Shown here in pieces: positions 1-9,073 of a stretch of 64,000 nucleotides of DNA. This stretch comes from Clostridioides difficile (GTDB lineage Bacteria; Bacillota; Clostridia; Peptostreptococcales; Peptostreptococcaceae). The DNA lies in contig CP103804.1 of assembly GCA_024919175.1 (NCBI GenBank), forward strand, positions 3,162,001 through 3,226,000, written 5' to 3'. Position numbers and translations under genes: made by a program. The notes under the pieces are model-generated. The model had not been told where the DNA came from and made no database searches. It saw only the letters and a list, made by a program, of their open reading frames with translations. How positions within the stretch are numbered: the stretch's first letter is position 1; each line of letters starts with the position of its first letter.

Positions 1-1
1 T

Positions 2-373
2 ATTTATACAGGCAATTATAGTGACTATCTTATTTATAGAGAAATTCAAGGAATTGAATTTGAAGAATCAAAAAAAGAAACACTTAAAAATGATGATTCA
101 ACTGCTCCAAAAAAAGAAAAACCTAAAAATGATAAAAAACTTAAATTCTCATATAATGAGCAAAGAGAGTTTGAAAATATTGATTCTGACATAGAAAAAC
201 TTGAATCTAAAATTGCAAAACTTGATGAAAGTACTTCAAAATTTGCAACTGATTTTACTAAGCTTCAAGAAATTTTAGATGAAAAATCAAAACTAGAAAA
301 AGAACTTGAGTACAAATATGAAAGATGGGAATATCTAAATAATTTAGCTGATGAAATAGCTAATAATAAATAA
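2..373 (+). CDS. ABC-F family ATPase, C-terminal part (5' end outside window)
   Basis: Only the last ~123 codons are present, in frame 2, ending TAA at 371-373. The segment opens with YTGNYSDYLIYRE, typical of the end of the second ABC domain of soluble ABC-F proteins (the GNYS-Y motif). It then has a charged linker rich in KKE and KND and a ~70-residue coiled coil (repeated EKLE and AKLDE heptads, then YERWEYLNNLADEI) like the Uup-type C-terminal domain. ABC-F proteins are cytosolic ribosome-associated ATPases that rescue stalled translation or protect against antibiotics; which subtype this is cannot be told from the tail alone. Confidence 0.85.
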   Translation: MYTGNYSDYLIYREIQGIEFEESKKETLKNDDSTAPKKEKPKNDKKLKFSYNEQREFENIDSDIEKLESKIAKLDESTSKFATDFTKLQEILDEKSKLEKELEYKYERWEYLNNLADEIANNK

Positions 374-429
374 GATTAAAATATCTAAGTTTAGTGACCT
401 TTACTTTAAATTTATAAGTCAAATATTTA

Positions 430-468
430 AAAGAGCTATATGTCTTTAAAGACATATAGCTCTTTTTA
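430..468. terminator. Bidirectional intrinsic terminator
   Basis: A perfect inverted repeat (AAAGAGCTATATGTC ... GACATATAGCTCTTT, 15-bp arms, short loop) ends in a T run on the + strand and a TTTT run on the - strand. It lies between the ABC-F gene (+) and the PqqD-like gene (-), so it serves both. Confidence 0.85.
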
Positions 469-518
469 TAACTATCTTCTAATTTTTATATTCCGATATA
501 TCCTATAATAATTCTTTA

Positions 519-872
519 TTATACGTCTATATCCAGTCTTTCAACATAGTGACAATTGACATCAATATGATTTAAAAAAACCAACAATCTTTCATAAAGT
601 GGATGAGATTCTTCTCCATACTTGGATTCTAAGTTTTCACCTATTTCTCTAACAGTCTTTTGACCATCAATTTGTAAAAATACAAAACTAGAATATTCAT
701 CTAGTTCTATTTTTTTATATTTAGGTATTCTAGCTTTTAGCTTTCTAAAAAACTTTTGAATCTTATGGTCCTGCTTTTCAAGTATAGTTACAATACTATT
801 TTCATCTACTTCATATTCAAGTCCATCAGCAATTTTAAATACAATATCTAAAACATCATTACTCTTGCTCAT
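519..872 (-). CDS. PqqD-family small protein
   Basis: A 117-residue protein. Its C-terminal half (ELDEYSSFVFLQIDGQKTV, then IGENL and a helix ending NHI) fits the PqqD fold, the small winged-helix domain that delivers peptide substrates to radical-SAM or other maturation enzymes. The N-terminal 50 residues are charged and unrecognised. The gene begins inside the end of the OPT transporter gene (14-nt overlap), so the two are translationally coupled. No precursor peptide or radical-SAM enzyme is next to it, so a role in RiPP maturation is not supported here; a substrate-binding or regulatory role with the transporter is an inference. Confidence 0.6.
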   Translation of the reverse strand: MSKSNDVLDIVFKIADGLEYEVDENSIVTILEKQDHKIQKFFRKLKARIPKYKKIELDEYSSFVFLQIDGQKTVREIGENLESKYGEESHPLYERLLVFLNHIDVNCHYVERLDIDV

Positions 873-2787
873 TATTTTTTACTTTAGATAACACAATAGG
901 TAATGCTGTAAGTACAACTAGAACTACTAGTAAAGCAATTGCCATTGAATTTGTCGCAGCAAATCCACTTGGTACTTTTGGAGTTATAACTCCAGTTACT
1001 TGTAATATTATACCTATTAAACCAATGATAGATCCACCAGCAACAAGACCAGAAGATAAACTTATACCATTAGAAACTTTAGCGTCTTTTTCTTTTTCAG
1101 ATTTAGATACTAATTCAACAAATAGACGAATTAATGCTCCAACTAATATTATAGAAGTTGTTGCTATTGGTAAATAGAATCCTATAGCTATAGTCATTAT
1201 TGGTAATTTTAATGCATATAATACAATTGCCATAAATACTCCAACAATAATCATAACCCAAGGTAAACTACCTGACATAATACCAGAAGTTAATGTTGAC
1301 ATTAAGTTTGCTTGTGGTAATGCAAATTGTACATTATCACCAGTAGCTTTAAGTTGGTCAGAAAGTAATAAGATTACTCCTACAACAACTATAACACCAA
1401 CTATACTTGCAATTGTGAAGTAACGTTGCATTTCGTTTTTACTACCACCAATGATGTAAGTTACTTTTTGAGATTGAGTATATCCTCCAGCAATAGCAAT
1501 AGCAACAACTATAAATGATCCAAATAAAAGTAATGATTTATTAGCTTCTAAATCAGTCCATCCCATTACAACAAATACTAATGTTACAATAACTAGAGAA
1601 GCTATAGTCATACCAGAAACTGGAAGATTTGATGTTCCTATTGTTCCTGTTAAACGTCCAGCTACTATGACGAATAATAAAGATAATAAAAGAGATATGA
1701 TAGCTCCAATAATTGCCATAGCAATATTACCAGAAATTAAGAACGCTGCTAAGAATCCAACAACTACTCCACCTAGTAAAAGTATCATTTGTATAGATGA
1801 ACCTTCTTCTGCATCTCCAGTATTTGATTTAGCTTTAAGTGTTTCTTTTATAGAAGCGATTATAGTTGGGATAAGTTTTATTGCACCAATAATACCTCCA
1901 CAAAGCATCATACCAGCACCTATATATTTTACATAACTACTAGATATAGCTCCAACATCCATTTGGTTAAGAGGCATTGCAGGATTATTCCATACCATAG
2001 CTCCATCTTTAGCCATATCAGTAAAGTAACCTATTAAAGGCGCAATACCAAAGTTTGATAAAATACTTCCTGCAAACATTGTTAAAGAAACTTCAAGTCC
2101 TACTATAAACCCAATTCCTAAAAGTAGAGGGTTTACTTCAATATCAAATTTCCATTTGTAGAATTTACTTCCTACAAGACTCATTACATTGTTTGCTACA
2201 TTTAAGAATGAACCAGTTAATACAGTGATAAATCCACTTATTACAAATCCAATTCCCATGTATTTAATTGAGTCTCCACCAGCCTCTGAAGCAACAAGTG
2301 TTTCAGATATAGCCATTGATTCTGGGTACATAAGTTTACCATGTTCTTCAACTATTAAATAATTGTGAACTATTGCTGCAACTCCTATACCAAATAAAAC
2401 ACCACCAACTCCAACTGCTAAGCCTTCGAAAAATGTAATTTGGCTTCCAATTAAGATAACTGCTGGTAATACGAAAATGAATCCACTTGCAACAGATTCT
2501 CCACCACTTGACATACCTTGGATTAAGTTTTTACCAAGAATACCCTTTTGACGAGCAAATGCTCCAACAAAAGCAGAACCTATTATAGCTCCTGGAATAC
2601 CTGCTGCAACTGTAAGCCCAGCTTTCATTCCAGAATAAGTTGTAGATGCGGCAAAAATGGCAGCCAAAATGATACCGATAATCAATACAGCTACATTTCC
2701 ACCGGTTCTGGACTTATCTGTGATGTATGGAACGTAATCTTTTCCACTAACCTCACCATAAGCTCCCTTAGGTAATTTTTTGTTCAT
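859..2787 (-). CDS. OPT family oligopeptide transporter
   Basis: A 642-residue multipass membrane protein with about 15 hydrophobic segments. The start MNKKLPKGAYGEV is chosen because AAAAGGGGTG precedes this ATG; upstream in-frame codons lack a ribosome binding site. Family signatures include the glycine-rich first helix region (TYSGMKAGLTVAAGIPGAIIG) and ESMAISETLVASEAGG. OPT proteins of this bacterial type import di- to oligopeptides, sometimes as metal chelates, by proton coupling. It overlaps the downstream PqqD-like gene and has its own promoter upstream. The substrate is not readable from sequence. Confidence 0.88.
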   Translation of the reverse strand: MNKKLPKGAYGEVSGKDYVPYITDKSRTGGNVAVLIIGIILAAIFAASTTYSGMKAGLTVAAGIPGAIIGSAFVGAFARQKGILGKNLIQGMSSGGESVASGFIFVLPAVILIGSQITFFEGLAVGVGGVLFGIGVAAIVHNYLIVEEHGKLMYPESMAISETLVASEAGGDSIKYMGIGFVISGFITVLTGSFLNVANNVMSLVGSKFYKWKFDIEVNPLLLGIGFIVGLEVSLTMFAGSILSNFGIAPLIGYFTDMAKDGAMVWNNPAMPLNQMDVGAISSSYVKYIGAGMMLCGGIIGAIKLIPTIIASIKETLKAKSNTGDAEEGSSIQMILLLGGVVVGFLAAFLISGNIAMAIIGAIISLLLSLLFVIVAGRLTGTIGTSNLPVSGMTIASLVIVTLVFVVMGWTDLEANKSLLLFGSFIVVAIAIAGGYTQSQKVTYIIGGSKNEMQRYFTIASIVGVIVVVGVILLLSDQLKATGDNVQFALPQANLMSTLTSGIMSGSLPWVMIIVGVFMAIVLYALKLPIMTIAIGFYLPIATTSIILVGALIRLFVELVSKSEKEKDAKVSNGISLSSGLVAGGSIIGLIGIILQVTGVITPKVPSGFAATNSMAIALLVVLVVLTALPIVLSKVKNNEQE

Positions 2788-2817
2788 AAAATTTTCACCC
2801 CTTTTCAGTTTGTATAT

Positions 2818-2846
2818 ATTATAACATATATACATATAAAACTTAA
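2818..2846 (-). promoter_or_regulatory. Candidate sigma-A promoter of the OPT gene
   Basis: On the minus strand TTAAGT and a perfect TATAAT are separated by 17 nt, about 30 nt upstream of the OPT start codon. The rest of the 350-bp gap between the OPT gene and the NRPS gene (2847-3136) is very AT-rich and I see nothing else firm in it. Confidence 0.55.
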
Positions 2847-3136
2847 CTTTTTATTATTTTACAAATAGCGAGTAAAAACTACTAAAATTTAATTTCATAT
2901 TATTAATTTCTGATTTTAGATATTTTTATGCTAATTTTCTTTTTATTTTTCGATTATACTAAAAAGGATTAAGATAAAAAGTAAAAAATTTTTTTATATT
3001 AAAATTAAATTTGTTAAAAAAACACTTTAAAACACGTAAAAGTATAAAAAATACAATAATCATCCTTATAAACAGATTTTCACCACAGTAAAAATGTACA
3101 GAAAATTCTTTCTTTTATGTCAATTGATTAATTCTT

Positions 3137-3186
3137 AAAAACAGGTGTCATAAAGAAACTTCTATAGTCCCTTTATAACACCTGTC
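3137..3186 (-). terminator. Terminator of the NRPS-like gene
   Basis: Reading the minus strand, ACAGGTGTTATAAAG pairs with CTTTATGACACCTGT (one mismatch), followed by TTTTT. It begins 12 nt after the NRPS stop codon. Confidence 0.8.
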
Positions 3187-3197
3187 ATAATACAAAA

Positions 3198-5387
3198 TCA
3201 CTCTGGTAATGCCCTTTTATTTACTTTTCCAATTGGAGTAACTGGTATTTTATCTATTCTCATTATTATTGTTGGAATCATATATGGAGGTAAATGCTCA
3301 TTTAAATATTCTCTAACTGTTCTGTCATTTATTTTTTCGCTGTCCTCATCATCAATCACATAATATGCACATATATACATATCTCCGTCCTCATTTGTTC
3401 TTGATATGCAAACAACACTTTTAATTTCTGCAATATTGTTTATTATGTTTTCAATCTCATACAGCTCTATTCTAAATTCATCAATTTTTACTTGATTATC
3501 CATCCTACCAATATAATCTAAATTTCCATCATCTAACCATCTTACCAAATCACCAGTTCTATACATTAATTTATTGTGTTCACAAGTTTTGTAAGGATTT
3601 TCTACAAATACTTGCTCTGTTAACCCTTTTTTATTTAAATATCCTCTTGATATTTGGATTCCTGATAGACAGAGTTCTCCTGGAACTCCAATTGGACATA
3701 GTTTATTTTTTTTATCTAATACATATGCATAAGTATTAAATATTGGCTTGCCTATTGGTATTTTCCCATACTCTTTATCTACATGAAAAGAAGTTGATAC
3801 AACAGTAAATTCTGTTGGTCCATACTCATTATATAACTCATAGTTACGTTTTCTATATCCTTTTAATCGTTCTCCTCCTGTCTGAACAATCCTAAGCGAA
3901 CTGTTATTACAATTTTGTATAAATAATCTTGCAAACGCTGTTGGTAATGCTAATATAGTTATATCATTTTCTTCACAATATTCATTTACTGTGTATTCAT
4001 CAAATTTTGCTTCTTCTGGCATAATATTTATTGAAGCACCCATCAATAGATATGGAAATAGTTGTTTCATTACAGCATCAAAACTAAAACTTAAATATAT
4101 TCCACATATATCATCTTCTGTAGCACTTATAGCTTCTATACTATAATAACACATATTTACTAAACTCTTATGTTCTATAGCTATAGTCTTTGGCCTCCCA
4201 GTTGACCCTGATGTGGATATTGTATATGCACAGTTTGATGGTGTTATTTTTTCAGTTAAGTCATATCTAATTTTAAATATGTCTTCATCATTTATATCAA
4301 TTACTATTGTGTTTTCATTTATGACTTTACATTTAAGTTCTTCTGTAGTTATTACTACCTTTGCATTACTGTCTTCAAGAAGGTAATTTAATCTTTCTTC
4401 TGGATTACTTGTGTCTATTGGGAAAAATGCTCCTCCTGATTTCATAATTCCTATGGCTGTAACAATTATATTAATGTCTCTTGGTAACATTACAGCTACT
4501 ATATCTTCACTTTTTACCCCTATATAATTTAAATAACCTGCAAGTCTATCAGTTAGTTCATCAAGTTCTTTATATGTCAATTTTCTATTTTCATCTCTAG
4601 CAGCTATATTGTTAGGTGTTCTCTCAACTTGTTCCTTAAATAAATCAATATAACTTTTATCATATGGTATCTCACATTGATTATCATTAAAATCTTTTAA
4701 TAATATTCTTTCTTCTTTCTTACATACAAATTCTAAATCCTCTATTAAAATATTGTTATTCCTTATTATCTGCTCTATTATATAATCAAATTGATTTAAT
4801 ATCCTTCTAATAGTTTCTCTTTTGTATATAGATGGCTTATATTTTATTTTTATTTTTAATGCCCTTTTAGTATAAACTATTACAGATAAATCATATCCTT
4901 TTTTTTCTATGTCATAGTCATATGATAAATCAAAACTTTTAGCTACAAATATTGTGTTTATAAGTTTAGTGTTCAAATGATTTTTATTCTCTATATCTGA
5001 TAGTAAATAGTATCCATATTCTAAAGACTTACTCCATTGCTTTTTTAAATTTTTTACAACATCTATAAACTTTTCGCTTTGTCTAACCTTAACTCTTATT
5101 GGAATTATATTTATTGTTTTTCCAAAGACTACATCATCTTCATATGTATACTTTTGTAATATAAGTCCATAGATAGTTTCTATAATAGAACTTATGCTTA
5201 TATTATTCATTTTAGAATATTGAATTAATTTTTCATGTTTTTCAATATCAATCTTAAAAATTTCATCTACAACTTCGTCAGAACAATCTTTATAAAAAAA
5301 ATCATTTGGAATTTTTGCTAGATTGGTATAATCATCTAACAAATCCATCCAATAATTCATAGCTCGTTCTAAATTAATTTCATACAT
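3198..5387 (-). CDS. NRPS-like protein: partial condensation domain + adenylation domain
   Basis: 729 residues. Residues ~1-235 match the C-terminal lobe of an NRPS condensation domain (YWMDLLDD start, DVVFGKTINIIPIRV, NTIFVAKSF, YDLSVIVYTK), but the N-terminal lobe with the catalytic HHxxxDG is absent. Residues ~245-729 are a complete adenylation domain: TSGSTGRPK (A3), NEYGPTEFTV (A5), YRTGDLVRW (A7), GRMDNQVKID with FRIEL (A8) and the catalytic lysine region PIGKVNKRALPE (A10), where the protein stops. There is no peptidyl-carrier or thioesterase domain and no Sfp-type transferase nearby. The start is supported by AAGGGGGA nine bases upstream. It probably activates an amino acid for transfer to a partner elsewhere; it may instead be a remnant of a larger synthetase. 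Confidence 0.85.
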   Translation of the reverse strand: MYEINLERAMNYWMDLLDDYTNLAKIPNDFFYKDCSDEVVDEIFKIDIEKHEKLIQYSKMNNISISSIIETIYGLILQKYTYEDDVVFGKTINIIPIRVKVRQSEKFIDVVKNLKKQWSKSLEYGYYLLSDIENKNHLNTKLINTIFVAKSFDLSYDYDIEKKGYDLSVIVYTKRALKIKIKYKPSIYKRETIRRILNQFDYIIEQIIRNNNILIEDLEFVCKKEERILLKDFNDNQCEIPYDKSYIDLFKEQVERTPNNIAARDENRKLTYKELDELTDRLAGYLNYIGVKSEDIVAVMLPRDINIIVTAIGIMKSGGAFFPIDTSNPEERLNYLLEDSNAKVVITTEELKCKVINENTIVIDINDEDIFKIRYDLTEKITPSNCAYTISTSGSTGRPKTIAIEHKSLVNMCYYSIEAISATEDDICGIYLSFSFDAVMKQLFPYLLMGASINIMPEEAKFDEYTVNEYCEENDITILALPTAFARLFIQNCNNSSLRIVQTGGERLKGYRKRNYELYNEYGPTEFTVVSTSFHVDKEYGKIPIGKPIFNTYAYVLDKKNKLCPIGVPGELCLSGIQISRGYLNKKGLTEQVFVENPYKTCEHNKLMYRTGDLVRWLDDGNLDYIGRMDNQVKIDEFRIELYEIENIINNIAEIKSVVCISRTNEDGDMYICAYYVIDDEDSEKINDRTVREYLNEHLPPYMIPTIIMRIDKIPVTPIGKVNKRALPE

Positions 5388-5473
5388 ATCAAAATTCCCC
5401 CTTACTACTAAATCTATAGAAAAAATCCTTTTGGAATTTTATTTTTAAGTACAGAAATATATTAATAATACAT

Positions 5474-5502
5474 ATGCAAGCTCTAAATAAATGAGCTTGC
5501 AT
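5474..5502. repeat. 10-bp inverted repeat upstream of the NRPS-like gene
   Basis: ATGCAAGCTC and GAGCTTGCAT flank a 9-nt AT-rich loop. No U tract follows on either strand, so it is not a clear terminator; it sits ~90 nt upstream of the NRPS-like start and could be a leader hairpin or an operator. The rest of the 331-bp gap (5388-5718) is AT-rich with no other clear element. Confidence 0.4.
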
Positions 5503-5718
5503 AAACTTATACATTCTGGCTATTAAATTCGTAATATTTATAATGTTTAAAATATATTATAACACATATAGGATTTTATTTTCTTACATTTATATTAATA
5601 TATTAGGATTATAAATTGTTATTTAATTAATATATAATTATATTGTTCAGAATATGATATATTATATTAATTTAAATTTTATAATAACAAGTTATGTTTG
5701 TTGAAAGGAGCTTTACAA

Positions 5719-6441
5719 ATGAACATTTACGCTCACAGAGGTTTTAGTGGAAAATATCCAGAAAACACTATTCTCGCTTTTAAAAAGTGCTTAGATATGG
5801 ATATATATGGAATAGAACTTGATGTTCACAAGACTAAAGATGGAAAAATTGTAGTTATTCATGATGAAACAGTTGATAGAACTTTTAATGGACATGGTTT
5901 TGTAAAAGACCTTACTTTAAGAAAACTAAAAACCTTAAACTCATCCTTTGAGGGTTACCAAAATAATAAAGAATGTAAAATTCCAACTTTAGAAGAAGTC
6001 TTAATTTTAATTTCACCTACAAACCTCATTTTAAATATAGAATTAAAAACTGACAAAGTAAATTATACGAATATAGAAAAGGATGTTTTGAAACTTATTT
6101 TAAAATACAATATGAAAAATAGAGTTCTTATATCTAGCTTTAATAGTAATAGTTTGAAAAACTTTCATAAATTAGACCCTAGTATAAAAATAGCTCTGTT
6201 ATGTTACTTACCTATAAATAATGTAGTTGAATTTGCCAAATTTCTAGGAAGTAGCTATCTTCACCCTCCTTTAATTTTAGTAAATGAATCTCTAGTTAAA
6301 CTTTGTCACAAAAACTTATTAGGTGTCAATGTATATACTGTAAATGATGAAGAAGATATGCTACACTGCCGAGCCCTTAATGCGGATGGTATTTTTACTA
6401 ACTATCCAGATATAGCTTTAAAACTTTTACAATCAAAGTAA
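5719..6441 (+). CDS. Glycerophosphodiester phosphodiesterase
   Basis: 240 residues, cytosolic (no signal peptide). It begins MNIYAHRGFSGKYPENT, the family's catalytic HRG...PENT signature, followed by the metal-ligand ELDVHKTKDG and the second catalytic His in VIHDETVDRT. The family hydrolyses glycerophosphodiesters to glycerol-3-phosphate plus an alcohol. This start follows AAAGGAG at a good distance; an upstream TTG in frame lacks a site. A 3' segment (GVNVYTVNDEEDM, GIFTNYPDIAL) completes the TIM barrel, so the gene looks intact. Glycerol kinase in the same window shares the glycerol-3-phosphate product, but the genes are 20 kb apart. Confidence 0.92.
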   Translation: MNIYAHRGFSGKYPENTILAFKKCLDMDIYGIELDVHKTKDGKIVVIHDETVDRTFNGHGFVKDLTLRKLKTLNSSFEGYQNNKECKIPTLEEVLILISPTNLILNIELKTDKVNYTNIEKDVLKLILKYNMKNRVLISSFNSNSLKNFHKLDPSIKIALLCYLPINNVVEFAKFLGSSYLHPPLILVNESLVKLCHKNLLGVNVYTVNDEEDMLHCRALNADGIFTNYPDIALKLLQSK

Positions 6442-6528
6442 TACATCTAGTTATATAGTGTTTGCACTCCTTGACTTTTATATGATTAATCTGTACAATT
6501 TTATTAAATTTAGCTTGGAGGTATACTT

Positions 6529-7167
6529 ATGGATAACTTATTGAACGAACTTGAAGCTTTAAAAAGTAATTTAGATAATTTACCAATAGAAAAAATAGAA
6601 AATTACGATTTGAGTAAGACAGCTTTATTTATAATTGATGTCAATAATGGTTTTGCAAAACAAGGTGCCTTATACTCTCCTCGAGTAGAATCTTTGATAA
6701 AACCAATTGAAATTTTTACAAAAGAAATATCAAATAAACTAAATAAAGTAATTGCATTTACTGATTGTCATACACCTAATTCTATAGAGCTTTTAAGCTA
6801 TCCAGTTCACTGCTTAGAAAATGGTGTGGAAAGTGAATTGGTTGATGAACTTAAATCTATAGAAAATCTACAAGTTCTACCTAAAAATTCTACTAATGGA
6901 TTTTTTGCATTAGAAAATTTGGACTTTGATGGTATAGATAATGTAATTATAGTTGGTGATTGTACAGATATATGTATATATCAATTTGCAATAACTCTAA
7001 AATCATATTTTAATCAACATAATATTGAAAAGAATATAGTTGTTCCTATGAATTTAGTAGACACTTATGACATTCCCAATGTTCATCCTGCGGAAATTTT
7101 AAACCTAGTATTTTTTAATAGTATGCTTCAAAATGGAATTAAGGTATTAAAGGAAATTCGTTTATAA
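6529..7167 (+). CDS. Isochorismatase-fold cysteine hydrolase
   Basis: 212 residues. The family catalytic triad is visible: Asp in LFIIDVNNGF, Lys in VLPKNSTNGF, and the nucleophilic Cys in VGDCTDICI. The DCHTP segment is the metal- and substrate-binding stretch seen in nicotinamidase-like members. Members hydrolyse amides such as nicotinamide, N-carbamoyl compounds or ureidoacrylate; the substrate here is not determined. A TTGGAGG site precedes ATG, and it follows the phosphodiesterase by 87 nt without an obvious terminator, so the two may be co-transcribed. Confidence 0.85.
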   Translation: MDNLLNELEALKSNLDNLPIEKIENYDLSKTALFIIDVNNGFAKQGALYSPRVESLIKPIEIFTKEISNKLNKVIAFTDCHTPNSIELLSYPVHCLENGVESELVDELKSIENLQVLPKNSTNGFFALENLDFDGIDNVIIVGDCTDICIYQFAITLKSYFNQHNIEKNIVVPMNLVDTYDIPNVHPAEILNLVFFNSMLQNGIKVLKEIRL

Positions 7168-7267
7168 TAAATACTTTATATAAGGATACAGCTTTGATAA
7201 TAAGATTATTCTATACAAATCTTACTTAATACAACTAATTTAACATAAATAAAGTATGTAAATATAA

Positions 7268-7336
7268 AAATCGCAATTTAAATATATTCTTCTACACATC
7301 TTTTGTAAGAGAATTTAAATTGCGATTTCTATTTTT
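7268..7336. terminator. Bidirectional terminator hairpin
   Basis: Long arms beginning AAATCGCAATTTAAAT pair with ATTTAAATTGCGATTT; a T-rich run follows on both strands. It separates the convergent isochorismatase-like (+) and DUF3867-like (-) genes. Confidence 0.75.
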
Positions 7337-7383
7337 TACATAATACTAATCAACCATACTGCTTCAATAGTTAAATTTATTTT

Positions 7384-7977
7384 TTAATAATCGTATTTAT
7401 TTGTAGTTTCACACATAACTACTTTTATCTTTTTATTAAACATATTCTTATATTCCAATAAAAACTCATTTAGTTCTGAGTCCATAAGATTTATTTTTTT
7501 ATCACTACAAAGCATTATTTTTTCTTGATCTATTATTACATTAATATCATTTAAATCATTTTTTATGAATGTTGTTATACAACTTTTAGGTTGAATTTTT
7601 TCACCATATTTTTCATAAAATCCTGCACTCTTTTTAAATGATTCTAAATCTTCTGTAGATACTTTGTTAGAAGTATTATTACTCATAAAACCTGCTGTAG
7701 AAGGGTCGATTCCAAAATTTCTAAGTTGTTGTTCTACTTCTTCAGTGTCCATACCATATCTTTCCATGAACTGTTTTTGTATTTTCATAAACTTTTCTTG
7801 AGATATGTCATTATCTTTCATATAATCAAATATTTTTCTTGAAAATTCAGCCATCGACATCTTTCCATCCATAACAGAAAAATATAAGTTATATATGTAT
7901 TGCTCAAATTTATCTACATCAGAATCTTTAACTTTGTTCTTTAATTCGTTAAAGTCAATTATTCTATCATCAGACAT
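7384..7977 (-). CDS. DUF3867-like clostridial protein of unknown function
   Basis: 197 residues, soluble, acidic, no membrane segment. The N-terminal 100 residues (DDRIIDFNELKNKV, then FEQYIYNLYF and ERYGMDTEEVEQQLRNFGID) resemble the clostridial DUF3867 family, mostly helical. The C-terminal ~60 residues look like an alpha/beta segment (INVIIDQEKIMLCSD). A GGAGG site precedes the ATG. No function is known for the family. It sits 70 nt downstream of the LD-carboxypeptidase gene on the same strand and may be co-transcribed. Confidence 0.55.
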   Translation of the reverse strand: MSDDRIIDFNELKNKVKDSDVDKFEQYIYNLYFSVMDGKMSMAEFSRKIFDYMKDNDISQEKFMKIQKQFMERYGMDTEEVEQQLRNFGIDPSTAGFMSNNTSNKVSTEDLESFKKSAGFYEKYGEKIQPKSCITTFIKNDLNDINVIIDQEKIMLCSDKKINLMDSELNEFLLEYKNMFNKKIKVVMCETTNKYDY

Positions 7978-8047
7978 TTTTTATCCTCCTAGCTAAATTT
8001 TTACTTGTATAAGATTATACCATACTTCTAATATATTTATATACACA

Positions 8048-8911
8048 CTATTTTTTTAATTTAACCATTTTTTCTGTTGCATCTAATTCACACATTCTTC
8101 CTAGAGGAATAGTTATCATTGGTATACAATGACCAGATTGTAGATTATATATAGCTGGCTTATTAACCTTTTGTGCAAATTCTTCTAATAGTTCGATTAA
8201 ATCCTCTTCTTTTATACAGTCTTTAAAATCTCCAAAAATTATACCACTACATTCATCTAATTTTCCTGAAGAATACAATTGAGTTAGCATCCTATCTAAT
8301 TTATATTGAGATTCTCCAATTTCTTCAATAAATAAAATTTTATCTTTTGCATCTATTTCATATTTAGTTCCTATTGTAGAAATTATTAGAGATAAATTTC
8401 CTCCCATTATTATTCCCTCTGCCTTACCTTCACATACAGTATAAATCTTTTCTTCTTTTGGATTTTCTAAATATAGTTCATCTTTAAACTCTAAAGCATC
8501 TACTAGAGATTTATAAGTAAAGTCATCCCATTTAGCTACATCCGCTGCCATTATTCCATGATATGGTAAAAGACCACAATTTTTATAAAAAGCTAGATTT
8601 AAACCTGTTATATCAGAAAAACCTATAAATGGTTTAGGATTTTGTTTTATTATTTCATAATTTATTTTATCTAGTATTCTTGTTGTTCCATAACCTCCTC
8701 TTAAACACATAATTACATCTACTTCTTCATCTAAAAACATCTCTTCTATATCTCTTACTCTAATATCATCATTCCCAGCTAAATAACCTTTATAATTTAG
8801 TCCACAACTTTCAGAAAATTTAACTTCATAACCATACTTTTCTAAATTAAATTTTATCTCTCCTAGACTTTTATTTCTCAATGGTCCAGAAGGCGCAATT
8901 ACTCCTAACAT
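8048..8911 (-). CDS. S66 family LD-carboxypeptidase (LdcA/MccF-like)
   Basis: 287 residues, no signal peptide, so cytosolic. It begins MLGVIAPSGP as LdcA-like proteins do, with LRGGYGTTRIL, the nucleophile elbow IGFSDITGLN (Ser99), the Glu of FIEEIGE and the His of QSGHCIP making a Ser-Glu-His triad. The family cleaves the L,D bond to the terminal D-Ala of cytosolic murein tetrapeptides during cell-wall recycling, or inactivates microcin-C-like compounds (MccF). Neighbouring dipeptide epimerase and D-aminopeptidase genes favour the murein-peptide role, as an inference. Confidence 0.88.
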   Translation of the reverse strand: MLGVIAPSGPLRNKSLGEIKFNLEKYGYEVKFSESCGLNYKGYLAGNDDIRVRDIEEMFLDEEVDVIMCLRGGYGTTRILDKINYEIIKQNPKPFIGFSDITGLNLAFYKNCGLLPYHGIMAADVAKWDDFTYKSLVDALEFKDELYLENPKEEKIYTVCEGKAEGIIMGGNLSLIISTIGTKYEIDAKDKILFIEEIGESQYKLDRMLTQLYSSGKLDECSGIIFGDFKDCIKEEDLIELLEEFAQKVNKPAIYNLQSGHCIPMITIPLGRMCELDATEKMVKLKK

Positions 8912-9073
8912 CTAAACACCTCTTCTTCTAAAATGATATATTCTAATTTATGCTAAACCTCTCTACTATAATTATAAGATATTTTATTTATACTTGATAC
9001 AGAATAATGATTTATATGGAATAATATAATTAATGAAGAAAAATAAATTTTTAATATAGTTAGGATGTGTTTT

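Noticed and set aside
5388..5718. Riboswitch or T-box upstream of the NRPS-like gene
   Set aside because: Only one 10-bp hairpin is present, without T-box specifier/anti-terminator features or a following U run.
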